This document shows, piece after piece, positions 18,253 to 27,524 of a stretch of DNA of 64,000 nt. Position 1 is the first letter of the stretch; each line of letters begins with the position of its first letter. The position numbers and the translations under genes are program-made. Source of the stretch: Oceanospirillum linum (GTDB taxonomy: Bacteria > Pseudomonadota > Gammaproteobacteria > Pseudomonadales > Halomonadaceae); assembly GCF_900182785.1 (NCBI RefSeq), contig NZ_FXTS01000007.1, forward strand, positions 1-64,000, written 5' to 3'. The notes beneath the pieces are model-generated. The model worked only from the letters and a program-made list of their open reading frames with translations. It was not told the DNA's origin and made no database searches.

Positions 18253-18888
18253 TTATGATGGTTTTTTTAGTTTGGCGCGCGCCGCAAGTACCGCTTCCCG
18301 TTTAAAACAACCCTCTAAGTGATCATTTACTAAGCCCATAGCCTGCATAAAAGCGTAACAGGTCGTCGGGCCGACAAATTTCCAGCCACGTTTTTTCAGA
18401 TCTTTACTCATCTGTTTGGAGAGATCCGTCTGAGCTATCTGGCTTAGTGTGCTGTAGTCCAGTTGATCCGGGCGCTGTTCAGGGCCAGGTTCGAAGTGCC
18501 AGAAATAAGCCGCCAGTGATCCCCATTCCTTTTGCAGCTCGATTGCCCGTTTGGCGTTATTAATTGTTGCCTCAATTTTACCGCGATGGCGAATAATCCC
18601 TGCATCCAACAGTAAGTTATCCACATCCAGCTCCGTGAATTGAGCGACTTTATGGAAATCAAAGCCTGCAAACGCGGCCCGGAAATTCTCCCGTTTACGC
18701 AGAATCGTAATCCAGCTTAAACCGGCCTGAAAACCCTCCAGGCAGATCTTCTCAAACAGGCGGATATCATCTGTGACCGGAAAGCCCCATTCGGTGTCGT
18801 GGTAGTTGCGGTAGAGTTCATCATCTTCGCCGCACCACCAGCAGCGCTTCACGCCTTGGGTATCCGTTATGAGCCCTGTGTTTGCCAT
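18253..18888 (-). CDS. tag: DNA-3-methyladenine glycosylase I
   Basis: 211 aa. Tag removes 3-methyladenine from alkylated DNA in base excision repair. The N-terminal segment RCWWCGEDDELYRNYHDTEWG holds the first zinc cysteine and the conserved YHDxEWG motif; FVGPTTCYAFMQAMGLVNDH and the following EGCF hold the helix-hairpin-helix region and the remaining zinc ligands. The length is slightly above E. coli Tag (187) at both ends. It is a single gene without close partners. Confidence 0.96.
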   Translation of the reverse strand: MANTGLITDTQGVKRCWWCGEDDELYRNYHDTEWGFPVTDDIRLFEKICLEGFQAGLSWITILRKRENFRAAFAGFDFHKVAQFTELDVDNLLLDAGIIRHRGKIEATINNAKRAIELQKEWGSLAAYFWHFEPGPEQRPDQLDYSTLSQIAQTDLSKQMSKDLKKRGWKFVGPTTCYAFMQAMGLVNDHLEGCFKREAVLAARAKLKKPS

Positions 18889-18978
18889 CTTGAATTCTCT
18901 GTATGGATTAATCAGACAAGAGAATGCATCGGAATGGATGAGTTATCCAGCGAAACAGAGCCTTTTACCACTTAGCAG

Positions 18979-19080
18979 GCCTGAGTATGAGAAAAATCAT
19001 GTGCACCTCTTGCTCTCTTCTTTCTTCTGATATGAGTAGAAGAGGAAGAGAGAAGAGACAACATGGACTCAGGCTTTTTT
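18979..19080 (+). repeat. Nested inverted repeats with T-tail (possible structured RNA)
   Basis: Within the 323-base gap between tag and queG. Outer arms GCCTGAGT (18979-18986) and ACTCAGGC (19067-19074) are followed directly by six Ts. Inside them a second, pyrimidine/purine arm pair at 19013-19028 and 19038-19052 can form a stem of about 14 pairs. The plus-strand transcript would be a two-tier hairpin ending in a U-tract, like a small RNA or long terminator. No plus-strand gene runs into it and no promoter was identified. The remainder of the gap (19081-19211) shows nothing clear. Confidence 0.45.
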
Positions 19081-19211
19081 GAGGCGCACAGATGCTCTCC
19101 AGCAGGCTTTTAGCGTCGGATACAGGCTTTCTTAGGTCTCTATCGCAGGAGTCGTGCCAGCGATTACTGAGCGGAGGGCGCTGATTAAAAATACGGAACA
19201 GAAGCTGATGG

Positions 19212-20324
19212 TTATTCCACTGTGTGTTGACGCAAGGCCCACGTCACATGCTCACAGACCATCTCGGAGGGGGCATTTTCCCGATGCTTCAACGCCGCGA
19301 TCACCGCGGGGGTTGTCGGAGCGTTGCCCAGGGCAACGGCGATGTTTCTCAGCCAGCGCTCGTAGCCGGCGCGGCGGATAGGCGTGCCTTCGGTTTTACT
19401 GAGGAAGGTGCTTTCATCCCACAAAAAGAGATCCACTAAATCTGCGCTGTCGAGACTGTGTCTGGGTGTGAAGTCGGATTCCTGAGTGGGTTTGGTAAAG
19501 CGGTTCCAGGGGCAGACCAACTGGCAGTCATCGCAACCGAAAATACGGTTGCCAATACCGGGGCGGAGCGCTTCAGGGATGGAACCTTTCAGCTCGATGG
19601 TCAGATAGGAGATGCAGCGGCGACCATCGACAATTTTGTCGCCGACAATGGCCTGGGTGGGGCAGGCAACCTGACAGGCGTTGCAGGAGCCGCAGTGATC
19701 CTTTGGGTAGGCGGGGTCTTTAGGCAGATCCAGTTCGACCATGACCTCCCCCAGAAAGAAGAAGGACCCGGCTTTGGGGTGAATCACCATGGTATTTTTA
19801 CCAACCCAACCAAGGCCCGAGCGCATTGCCAGCGCCCGCTCCAGAACCGGAGCGCTGTCGACAAAAGCCCGGTAGCCGTAGGCACCGATTTCCGCTTCGA
19901 TCTTTTTCGCCAGTTGAGTCAGACGCTTGCGAATAAGCTTGTGGTAATCACGCCCCAGGGCGTAGCGGGAGATATAGGCTTTCTCTCCCTGGCTCAGCAA
20001 TCGTGTGGTTTCCACATCGGCGGGCAGATAATCCATACGGGCGGTGATCACGGTGCGGGTGCCCTCCACCAGCTCCTCCGGTCGACTGCGCTTGGTGCCG
20101 TGGCTCGCCATATAGTCCATCTCACCGTGATAACCAGCGTCCAGCCAGTCCTGCAGATGTTGCTCATGCTCACCCAGATCCGGATCGGCAAAGCCAATCT
20201 GCTGAAAGCCGAGTTCACGACCCCAGACCTTAATCTGCTCTCTGAGTTGCTGGCGCACTGGAGATGGTAGCGCACTGTTTGTGGGCAATAATTTAAGATC
20301 GGATTGAGAGATTGGATCGGACAT
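19212..20324 (-). CDS. queG: Epoxyqueuosine reductase QueG
   Basis: 370 aa. QueG performs the last step of queuosine synthesis in tRNA, reducing epoxyqueuosine with cobalamin and two [4Fe-4S] clusters. The two ferredoxin-type cysteine clusters are plain: CGSCNACQVACP and, further on, CDDCQLVCPWNRF. The N-terminal part has the conserved RYALGRDYHKLIRKRL and SAPVLERALAMRSGLGWVGKN segments of the cobalamin domain. It is divergent from nnr, as is usual in this group. Several long open frames on the opposite strand are shadows of this gene. Confidence 0.97.
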   Translation of the reverse strand: MSDPISQSDLKLLPTNSALPSPVRQQLREQIKVWGRELGFQQIGFADPDLGEHEQHLQDWLDAGYHGEMDYMASHGTKRSRPEELVEGTRTVITARMDYLPADVETTRLLSQGEKAYISRYALGRDYHKLIRKRLTQLAKKIEAEIGAYGYRAFVDSAPVLERALAMRSGLGWVGKNTMVIHPKAGSFFFLGEVMVELDLPKDPAYPKDHCGSCNACQVACPTQAIVGDKIVDGRRCISYLTIELKGSIPEALRPGIGNRIFGCDDCQLVCPWNRFTKPTQESDFTPRHSLDSADLVDLFLWDESTFLSKTEGTPIRRAGYERWLRNIAVALGNAPTTPAVIAALKHRENAPSEMVCEHVTWALRQHTVE

Positions 20325-20608
20325 GAGGGAACCGTTTGGTGCTATCTGCAGTGTGAGGCCTTGTAAGCTTCCCCTGAGAAAAATATCTTAATATGAACCG
20401 GGAAACGACTATGGCAGAGATTGCGCTCAGGCTATAATTTAATCATTATTCAGGGCGTCTTTTTCGGCGCTAAGCTTAACGTATCCCCCCGGCAAAACAA
20501 GCCGGCACTCTGATATCGAAGAAACCGGAATTCTGACATCGCAGAAATAAACCAGATGTTGGCGCTAATATCTGAAACCACTCACCAACGTTACAGGAAT
20601 ATCGCTAA

Positions 20609-22129
20609 ATGATCGTTTGGCCCTCCCATGAACGTCTTTATCGTGCAGAACAGGTTCGTGAACTGGATCGTTTAACCATTGCTGCCGGAACCACGGGATT
20701 CGATCTGATGCAGCAAGCAGGGCGAACCGCTTTTCGTCACTTGACCCGCCAGTGGCCTGATACCCGTACCATTACGGTGGTTTGTGGTGGAGGTAATAAT
20801 GGTGGGGATGGCTATGTGATCGCAGCTCTCGCACAGCGCACGATGCGGGTTCAGGTGTTGGCGGTAACGGACCCGGAAACCTTATCCGGTGAAGCTGAGG
20901 AGGCCTACCAGTGGGCGCTTCAACGTGGTGTGGTGGTTACACGCTGGCAGCCTGAATCAGTGATAACCGGCCAGGTTGTTGTTGATGCACTGTTGGGTAT
21001 TGGCCTGTCCGGTGAGGTTAAGGCACCTTTTGATACGGTCATTGATCAGATCAACAGCTCCGGAAAGCCGGTGCTGTCGGTGGATGTACCCTCTGGCCTG
21101 TGTGCGGATCGGGGAATCCCTCTGGGCTGTGCGGTTCAGGCAGATCTGACGGTAACCTTTATCGGCAAAAAGATCGGGCTTTGGACCGGAGAGGGGCCTG
21201 CTCTGGCGGGCATCCGTCGTTTTGAACCGCTTCTGGTTCCTGAGTTGGTGCGAGCCCAGGTCAGCGAAACAGCTGAGATGATCTCACAGGAAGATATTGC
21301 CCGATTGATCAAGCCCCGGCATCGCACGGCCCATAAAGGTGATTGCGGACGTATTCTTTTGGTGGGCGGTGACCTGGGGTTTGCCGGTGCCATTATGCTG
21401 GCATCACAGACTGCAGCCCGATCCGGGGCCGGGCTGGTCAAGGTGATGACGCGCCCGGAGCATGTTGCTGCGCTGATCAGCCGTCAGCCAGAATTGATGG
21501 TGAGCGGTTTAACGTCAATGCACCAGCTGGATGAGTGGCTTGAGTGGTGTGATGTGGTTGTGTTGGGCCCGGGGCTTGGTCAGGGGGGCTGGGGGCAGCA
21601 ACTGTGGCAGAAAGTGATGTTGGCGACATGTGCCAAAATTATTGATGCAGATGCTCTGAATCTGATGGCAACTAAGCCTGCTTTTATGCAGCAACTGTCT
21701 GAAAGCGCTAAAAACTGGGTGCTGACACCTCATCCCGGCGAGGCTGCCCGACTTCTGGAGTGCTCTGTGGCTGAGGTTGAACAGGATCGTCCGGGTGCTG
21801 TGCGAAGGATTCAGCAAAAATTTGGCGGGTCTGTTCTGTTAAAGGGTGCGGGTACTCTGATCTTTGATGGCAATCTACTGTCGGTAAACAATAGTGGTAA
21901 CCCAGGCATGGCAAGTGGCGGTATGGGTGATGTTCTGGCGGGGTTGATTGGTGCACTTCGGGCTCAGGGACTATCCGGTTATGATGCGGCTTGTGTGGGG
22001 ACCCAGGTTCATGGGTTGGCAGCGGATCAGTTAGCGACTCAGTTTGGTGAACGGGGGCTGCTGGCTGCAGATCTGATCCGTCCAATACGGGTGTTACTGA
22101 ATCCGGAGTGTACAAAAAATGAGTTCTGA
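20609..22129 (+). CDS. nnr: Bifunctional NAD(P)H-hydrate epimerase / dehydratase
   Basis: 506 aa. It repairs hydrated NAD(P)H. The N-terminal YjeF_N epimerase domain (about 1-215) has the signature GGGNNGGDGYVIA; the C-terminal ADP-dependent dehydratase domain (about 225-500) has HPGEAARLL and NNSGNPGMASGGMGDVLAG, the nucleotide- and substrate-binding loops of the ribokinase-like fold. The end overlaps tsaE by 11 bases, so the two are translationally coupled and start the tsaE-amiB-mutL-miaA-hfq run. Confidence 0.96.
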   Translation: MIVWPSHERLYRAEQVRELDRLTIAAGTTGFDLMQQAGRTAFRHLTRQWPDTRTITVVCGGGNNGGDGYVIAALAQRTMRVQVLAVTDPETLSGEAEEAYQWALQRGVVVTRWQPESVITGQVVVDALLGIGLSGEVKAPFDTVIDQINSSGKPVLSVDVPSGLCADRGIPLGCAVQADLTVTFIGKKIGLWTGEGPALAGIRRFEPLLVPELVRAQVSETAEMISQEDIARLIKPRHRTAHKGDCGRILLVGGDLGFAGAIMLASQTAARSGAGLVKVMTRPEHVAALISRQPELMVSGLTSMHQLDEWLEWCDVVVLGPGLGQGGWGQQLWQKVMLATCAKIIDADALNLMATKPAFMQQLSESAKNWVLTPHPGEAARLLECSVAEVEQDRPGAVRRIQQKFGGSVLLKGAGTLIFDGNLLSVNNSGNPGMASGGMGDVLAGLIGALRAQGLSGYDAACVGTQVHGLAADQLATQFGERGLLAADLIRPIRVLLNPECTKNEF

Positions 22130-22592
22130 TATGCTTGATATTCTGCTGCCGAATGAGCAGGCACAGGTGATGTTTGGTGAAAAGCTTGGCCAGGCATGCG
22201 CCGGGAGTGGTGTTATCTTTTTGCAAGGAACTCTGGGTATGGGAAAGACCACCATGACCCGGGGGATTTTAGCGGCCTACGGCCATCAGGGAGCGGTAAA
22301 AAGCCCTACCTACACTCTGGTGGAACCTTACGAGACTGACATGGCTCAGGTTTACCATTTTGATCTTTACCGCCTTGCGGACCCCGAAGAGCTTGAATAT
22401 ATGGGGATTCGCGACTATTTCGATGAGCAGGCATTGTGTGTCATCGAGTGGCCGGATAAAGGAGAAGGCATACTGCCTGTACCTGATATTGAGTTGACAC
22501 TGACAAAGGAGGGTGATGGCAGAGCTGGGGCACTTGAAGCCTATACGGCAAAAGGGGCTGAAATTTTGGCTCAGCTCCGTACAATGCTGTAA
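22119..22592 (+). CDS. tsaE: tRNA threonylcarbamoyladenosine biosynthesis ATPase TsaE
   Basis: 157 aa. TsaE works with TsaB and TsaD to make t6A37 of ANN-decoding tRNAs. The Walker A loop GTLGMGKTT spans residues 37-45, followed by the KSPTYTLVEPYE segment and the HFDLYRL block typical of the family; WPDKGEG lies near the C-terminal end of the core. The start is inside the nnr coding region. Confidence 0.96.
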   Translation: MSSDMLDILLPNEQAQVMFGEKLGQACAGSGVIFLQGTLGMGKTTMTRGILAAYGHQGAVKSPTYTLVEPYETDMAQVYHFDLYRLADPEELEYMGIRDYFDEQALCVIEWPDKGEGILPVPDIELTLTKEGDGRAGALEAYTAKGAEILAQLRTML

Positions 22593-22646
22593 TCATCTTT
22601 CCGATAGAGACTCTATGAAACCATCATCACTGCCTGGCAAATATTT

Positions 22647-24020
22647 ATGACTGCTTGGAAAAACAGCCCGATACTACTAAAAAACAGCCAGATACTACTC
22701 AGAGTGCAGACCTTTATTTTGCTACTGGTCTGCATGATGACGACTGTCTTCGCCCATGCCGCGAAGATTGAAAATGTGCGTATTTGGCCAGCCCCTGATC
22801 ATACGCGTATTGTTTTTGATTTGGATCAGCCTGTCGGACATAAAGTTTTTAGCCTCAGTGGGCCTGATCGTTTGGTGGTAGATCTGGATAATGTATCCAC
22901 AAAGGCGAATCTTGAGACGCTATCACTTAAAGATACGCCGATTGGAAAAATTCGCACTGCAGTAAAAAACCGTACCGGCATGCGGGTGGTTCTGGATCTG
23001 AATAGCAAGGTTCAGCCACGAAGTTTTCTGCTTAAACCTAACAAGCAATATGGCGACCGTTTGGTAATTGACCTGGTTCACAGGAAAAAGGTTAAACGAA
23101 CTAAAGTCGTTCGTCAGCTCGCGGAAAACCCTTCTGGTGGCCGCGATATTATTATCGCCATTGATGCTGGCCACGGCGGTGAAGATCCCGGAGCAATAGG
23201 TCCTGGCCGGGTGCGTGAAAAAACGGTTGTTTTGGCCATTTCGAAAAAAGTTGAATCTCTACTGAAAAAAGAGCGTGGTTATACGCCGGCTATGATTCGA
23301 ACTGGGGACTATTATGTAGGCTTGCGTGCCCGTACAGAGAGGGCACGTAAATTCCGCTCGGACCTTCTTGTTTCTATACATGCAGATGCCTTTAAAGATC
23401 ACCGTCCCCGGGGGTCTTCTGTTTTTGCGCTGTCGCAGCGGGGAGCGACTTCGGAAACCGCTCGTTGGTTGGCGGACTCTGAAAACAGTGCTGACCTGAT
23501 CGGCGGTGTTGAAGGTTCTCTGAAGCTGGATGATAAAGACAAAGTGTTGGCCGAGGTGCTACTTGACCTGACCATGACCGCGACCTTATCCGATAGCCTG
23601 AAGGTTGGCCAAAGTGTACTGCGCTCCATGGGGACTGTTAATAAACTTCATAAACGGGATGTTGAGCAAGCTGGCTTTGTGGTGCTGAAGTCACCGGATA
23701 TCCCCTCTATTCTGATTGAAACCGGCTTTATCTCTAACCCCAGTGAAGCGAAGAAACTGCAAAGTTCCAGTTATCAGTGGAAAATGGCACGCTCAATCGT
23801 TAAGGGTGTAAAAGAACACTTCAGTAAGAACCCGCCACCGGGAACATTACTGGCCCATGAAAAAAGCAAACGGGATCGCCTTTATGTTGTCAGCCGAGGC
23901 GATACACTCTCCGGGATTGCGTCCCGGAACAAGATTTCAGTAGGTAGTTTGCGCAAAGCCAATAAGCTGAGCTCGGACACCTTATATGTAGGGCAACGAT
24001 TGCAGATTCCACGCTCCTGA
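22647..24020 (+). CDS. amiB: N-acetylmuramoyl-L-alanine amidase AmiB (AMIN, Amidase_3, LysM)
   Basis: 457 aa. It cleaves septal peptidoglycan during daughter-cell separation and is exported. After a signal peptide ending near AHAA come an AMIN domain (about 35-130, septal targeting), the Amidase_3 domain (about 165-385) with zinc ligands in IDAGHGGEDPG, REKTVVLA, SIHADAF and ETGFISN, and one C-terminal LysM domain (about 412-456, YVVSRGDTLSGIAS). The N-terminus before the hydrophobic core contains a 21-base tandem duplication giving NSPILLK then NSQILLR. A terminator separates it from mutL. Confidence 0.95.
   Translation: MTAWKNSPILLKNSQILLRVQTFILLLVCMMTTVFAHAAKIENVRIWPAPDHTRIVFDLDQPVGHKVFSLSGPDRLVVDLDNVSTKANLETLSLKDTPIGKIRTAVKNRTGMRVVLDLNSKVQPRSFLLKPNKQYGDRLVIDLVHRKKVKRTKVVRQLAENPSGGRDIIIAIDAGHGGEDPGAIGPGRVREKTVVLAISKKVESLLKKERGYTPAMIRTGDYYVGLRARTERARKFRSDLLVSIHADAFKDHRPRGSSVFALSQRGATSETARWLADSENSADLIGGVEGSLKLDDKDKVLAEVLLDLTMTATLSDSLKVGQSVLRSMGTVNKLHKRDVEQAGFVVLKSPDIPSILIETGFISNPSEAKKLQSSSYQWKMARSIVKGVKEHFSKNPPPGTLLAHEKSKRDRLYVVSRGDTLSGIASRNKISVGSLRKANKLSSDTLYVGQRLQIPRS
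22659..22700 (+). repeat. 21-bp tandem duplication in the amiB signal region
   Basis: Two copies in tandem (22659-22679 and 22680-22700) differ at two or three bases. They keep frame and lengthen the n-region of the signal peptide by seven residues. Confidence 0.75.
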
Positions 24021-24049
24021 TAGCCCGAGACACAAGCCGAGTATACCTG

Positions 24050-24083
24050 GCCTGAACCGAATCCTGGTTCAGGCTGTTTTTTT
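24050..24083 (+). terminator. Rho-independent terminator after amiB
   Basis: GCCTGAACC and GGTTCAGGC form a 9-bp stem, followed by TGTTTTTTT. Confidence 0.9.
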
Positions 24084-24125
24084 ATAGCCCCGGCATGTTG
24101 GATCAGCAGATAGAAAAGAGTTTAT

Positions 24126-26067
24126 ATGAGTAAAATCCATGTCCTGAGCCCTCGGCTTGCGAACCAGATTGCAGCAGGTGAAGTTGTTGAGCGCCCTTCA
24201 TCCGTTATCAAAGAGTTAGTGGAGAATGCCATTGATGCGGGTGCAACCCGTATTGATATTGATGTGGAAAAAGGGGGCAGTAAGCTTATTCGGATTCGGG
24301 ATAACGGCTCGGGTATTGCACCGGATGATCTGCCGCTGGCTTTGAGCCGGCATGCCACCAGCAAAATTATTACGCTTGATGATCTTGAAGGTGTTCACAG
24401 TCTGGGGTTTCGTGGTGAAGCTCTGGCGTCCATCAGCTCAGTTTCCCGGCTGGATCTGACGTCAAGCACTCAGGATACCGGTGAAGGGTGGCGTGTTATT
24501 GCTGAGGGGCGTGACATGGCGACCCAGGTAACCCCGGCTCCGCATCCAAAAGGAACCAGTGTTCAGGTTAAGGATCTGTTTTTTAATACACCGGCCCGTC
24601 GCAAATTCATGCGTACCGAAAAAACTGAGTTTGGCCATATCGAAGAGACGTTCCGGCGTTTAGCCTTAAGCCGACCGGATATAGCCCTGAGTTTGCGGCA
24701 CAATCAGAAAGCGATTCACCAGCTGCCAGCGGGAACCCGTCAGGCGGAGCAGGAGAAGCGTCTGGCTTCTCTGCTGGGTAAGAATCTGATGAATCAGTCG
24801 TTATATATTGATGTCGAAGCGACCGGGCTTAGACTCTGGGGCTGGGTTGGGTTACCAACGCACTCCAGAAGCCAGGCAGATCAGCAGTACTTTTTTGTAA
24901 ACCGCCGTGTGGTCAAGGATCGCCTGGTGGTTCACGCGATTCGTCAGGCGTACCGGGATGTATTGTTCCATGGCCGTCATCCGGTGTTTGTGCTTTATCT
25001 TGAACTGGACCCGGCGGTAGTGGATGTGAATGTGCATCCGACCAAGCATGAAGTTCGTTTTCGTGATGGCCGGTTGGTGCATGACTTTTTGTTCCGCACT
25101 CTGCACCGGGCTCTGGCGGAGGTTCGTCCGGAAGCGGATGGTTCAACCGCGCCTACGAATATGACCCATGCCGGAGTGGCCGGTCAGGAGGCCGCGACAG
25201 AACAGCCGATGCAGGATCAGACTGCTATCGCTTTTAGTGACGGTTCAGCTTCCGGCAGTTCTGATCGAAGTGGCGTTTCAGATGAGCACTCTGTTTTGCC
25301 GTATCGCTCTCAGGCTCAGAGTAGCCCTGGTGGTATTTCAGATTACCTGAACAGCTATCAGCAGATCTCTCGTCAGGCTGGCGCGATGCAGACTGAGAGC
25401 GTGGCGGATTCAGGTGCAGCTATTGAGCCCTGGAATACAGGCGCTGCTCCACAGGGACTACCGGAAGATGACCCCACCGGTGCCCCGCCTCTTGGTTTTG
25501 CGGTCGCACAACTGCATGGTGTGTATATCCTGTCTGAAGCGAAAGATGGCCTGATTCTGGTGGATATGCATGCTGCCCATGAGCGCATCATCTATGAGCG
25601 CCTGAAAACCTCTTATCAGGAAGGGGGGGCTGAAATCTCAACCGATGCTGGTTCCTCTGTCGATGGCCGTGAGTCGTAAAGAAACGGATTGCGCGGAACA
25701 GCATCAGCATGTTTTTCAGCAACTTGGCGTTGAGCTACAGGTGATGGGGCCTGAGTCCCTGGTGGTTCGTCAGCTGCCTGTCATGCTGATGGAATCGGAT
25801 GTGGAACCTTTACTGCGGGATATGCTGTCGGATCTTTTGCAATATGGTTCCAGTGACCGGATTCAGGCGCATATTAATGAAATATTTGCGACGATGGCCT
25901 GCCATGGCTCCGTACGTGCCAACCGTAAACTAACCTTACCTGAAATGAACGCATTACTGCGTGATATGGAGCGAACGGAGCGGAGCGGTCAATGTAATCA
26001 TGGGCGTCCAACCTGGACTCGCCTGACCATGAATGAGCTGGATAAGCTGTTTTTGCGCGGTCAATAA
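24126..26067 (+). pseudogene. mutL: DNA mismatch repair protein MutL, frameshifted at a G7 run
   Basis: MutL links mismatch recognition to strand cleavage. The N-terminal GHKL ATPase motifs are intact (VENAIDAGATRI, RDNGSGI, SLGFRGEALAS, FFNTPARRKFM). After DMHAAHERIIYE the frame runs into a stop at 25679, while the other frame continues with MLVPLSMAVSRKE and the full dimerisation domain to 26067. Removing one G from the seven at 25623-25629 restores EGGLKSQPMLVPL and gives a 646-residue protein, a normal length. DMHA(x)2E(x)4E matches the endonuclease motif of MutL types outside the E. coli group. The shift may be a sequencing error, a mutator mutation or slippage-prone variation. No other gene lies in the overlap. 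Confidence 0.93.
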
Positions 26068-26123
26068 AGACCTTTGCGCCCGACGGACCTGTCCCCGAAT
26101 AACTCATAATAAGTAGAGTTTTT

Positions 26124-27092
26124 ATGCAACACGATTCTGATACCTCGTCGTTTAGGCAAAAGCCATTGGCCGTATTTCTGATGGGGCCAACAGCCGCAGG
26201 GAAAACAGACTTAGCTGTGCATCTGAGTGAAGAACATAATTGCGATATTATCAGTGTCGATTCTGCACTTATTTATCAGGGGATGGATATCGGCACAGCA
26301 AAACCGGATGCTGAAACACTGGCCCGGGCCCCTCATCGACTGATTGATATTAGAGACCCTGCTGAGTCTTACTCGGCAGCAGAGTTCCGGGAGGATGCTT
26401 TACGGGAAATGTCTGACATTCAGGCGTCAGGAAAAATTCCGTTGTTAACCGGCGGAACTATGATGTATTACAAGCGTCTATACGATGGCGTTGCAGACCT
26501 GCCCTCTGCTGATGCAGAGATTCGGGCACAGCTGGATGCCTGGGCAGAAAAAGATGGTCTCAAAGCACTGCATGATCGCCTTAAAGAGATTGACCCGGTT
26601 TCTGCTGAACGGATTCATCCCAATGACCCTCAACGCCTGCAGCGCGCTTTAGAGGTGTATGAGCTTAGTGGTAAGAGTCTGACTCAGCATTGGCAGGAGC
26701 AAAAGCAAAACCGGGATAGTTTCCCGTTTCGGGTGTTATCCCTGGCGGTCAATCCGGCAGATCGTAAACTGTTGCACCAGCGCATCGAGCAGCGATTTAA
26801 TTTGATGCTGAAACAGAATTTTATCGCGGAAGTTCAGGCGTTCAGAGCCAGAGATGATCTGGATCTTACACTACCCTCTATGCGCTCTGTCGGCTATCGT
26901 CAGGTCTGGGAGTACCTGGATGGACTGTATGATTACGACACTATGGTTCATAAAGGTGTCGTAGCAACCCGCCAGTTAGCCAAGCGGCAGGTGACTTGGT
27001 TAAGAAGCTGGCCGGACTTGAATTGGTTGCCGACGGAAGCCCCGAATTTGCGGGATTTAGCGTTGAAAAAATTAGAGTCAAGCCTTATTTAA
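26124..27092 (+). CDS. miaA: tRNA dimethylallyltransferase
   Basis: 322 aa. MiaA adds the isopentenyl group to A37 of UNN-reading tRNAs, the substrate of MiaB. The P-loop GPTAAGKT occupies residues 21-28, followed by ISVDSALIYQGMDIGTAKP, and PHRLIDIRDPAESYSAAEF, the core substrate-binding segments. The C-terminal MRSVGYRQVWEYLDG block is also conserved. It is 56 bases after mutL, as in the standard mutL-miaA-hfq order. Confidence 0.97.
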   Translation: MQHDSDTSSFRQKPLAVFLMGPTAAGKTDLAVHLSEEHNCDIISVDSALIYQGMDIGTAKPDAETLARAPHRLIDIRDPAESYSAAEFREDALREMSDIQASGKIPLLTGGTMMYYKRLYDGVADLPSADAEIRAQLDAWAEKDGLKALHDRLKEIDPVSAERIHPNDPQRLQRALEVYELSGKSLTQHWQEQKQNRDSFPFRVLSLAVNPADRKLLHQRIEQRFNLMLKQNFIAEVQAFRARDDLDLTLPSMRSVGYRQVWEYLDGLYDYDTMVHKGVVATRQLAKRQVTWLRSWPDLNWLPTEAPNLRDLALKKLESSLI

Positions 27093-27257
27093 ACTGGTAT
27101 GATAAAAATTGCTGCAAGTACCCCTCCAGGCAGGTGCTCTGTTCTGTCCAAAGCGGATTGTGGTAATTGGTGGTTTGTTAAGGCTTAGCTGTAAAGCTGT
27201 TGTTGATCACCTCAAAATTAAATCTAATAATCAAAAATTAAAATTAGGGAGAGCGGT

Positions 27258-27509
27258 ATGTCAAAAGGGCAGTCTCTACAAGACCCTTACCTGAACATCC
27301 TTCGTAAAGAACGTGTGCCGGTATCTATCTTTTTGGTCAACGGTATTAAGTTGCAGGGCCAGATTGAGTCTTTTGATCAGTTTGTTATTCTGCTGCGTAA
27401 TACGGTAAGCCAAATGGTTTACAAACACGCAATTTCAACTGTTGTACCTTCCCGTAATGTTCGTCTGCCGGCGCAGGAAAAAGCCCCGGGCGAAGCGGGT
27501 ACTGAATAA
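27258..27509 (+). CDS. hfq: RNA chaperone Hfq
   Basis: 83 aa, the short Hfq type of Pseudomonas relatives. Hfq is a hexameric Sm-like protein that matches small RNAs with mRNAs. The Sm1 motif is SLQDPYLNILRKERVPVSIF-like at the start and the Sm2 motif YKHAISTVVPSR near residues 55-66, with the proximal-face Lys56 and His57. A GGGAGA ribosome-binding site precedes the ATG. The 165-base gap from miaA is A+T-rich and likely holds its promoter. Confidence 0.98.
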   Translation: MSKGQSLQDPYLNILRKERVPVSIFLVNGIKLQGQIESFDQFVILLRNTVSQMVYKHAISTVVPSRNVRLPAQEKAPGEAGTE

Positions 27510-27524
27510 TCTTCGGAGTAATAC

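Noticed and set aside
19458..20270. 270-codon open frame on the plus strand
   Set aside because: Antisense shadow of queG; glycine- and alanine-rich sequence with no motifs.
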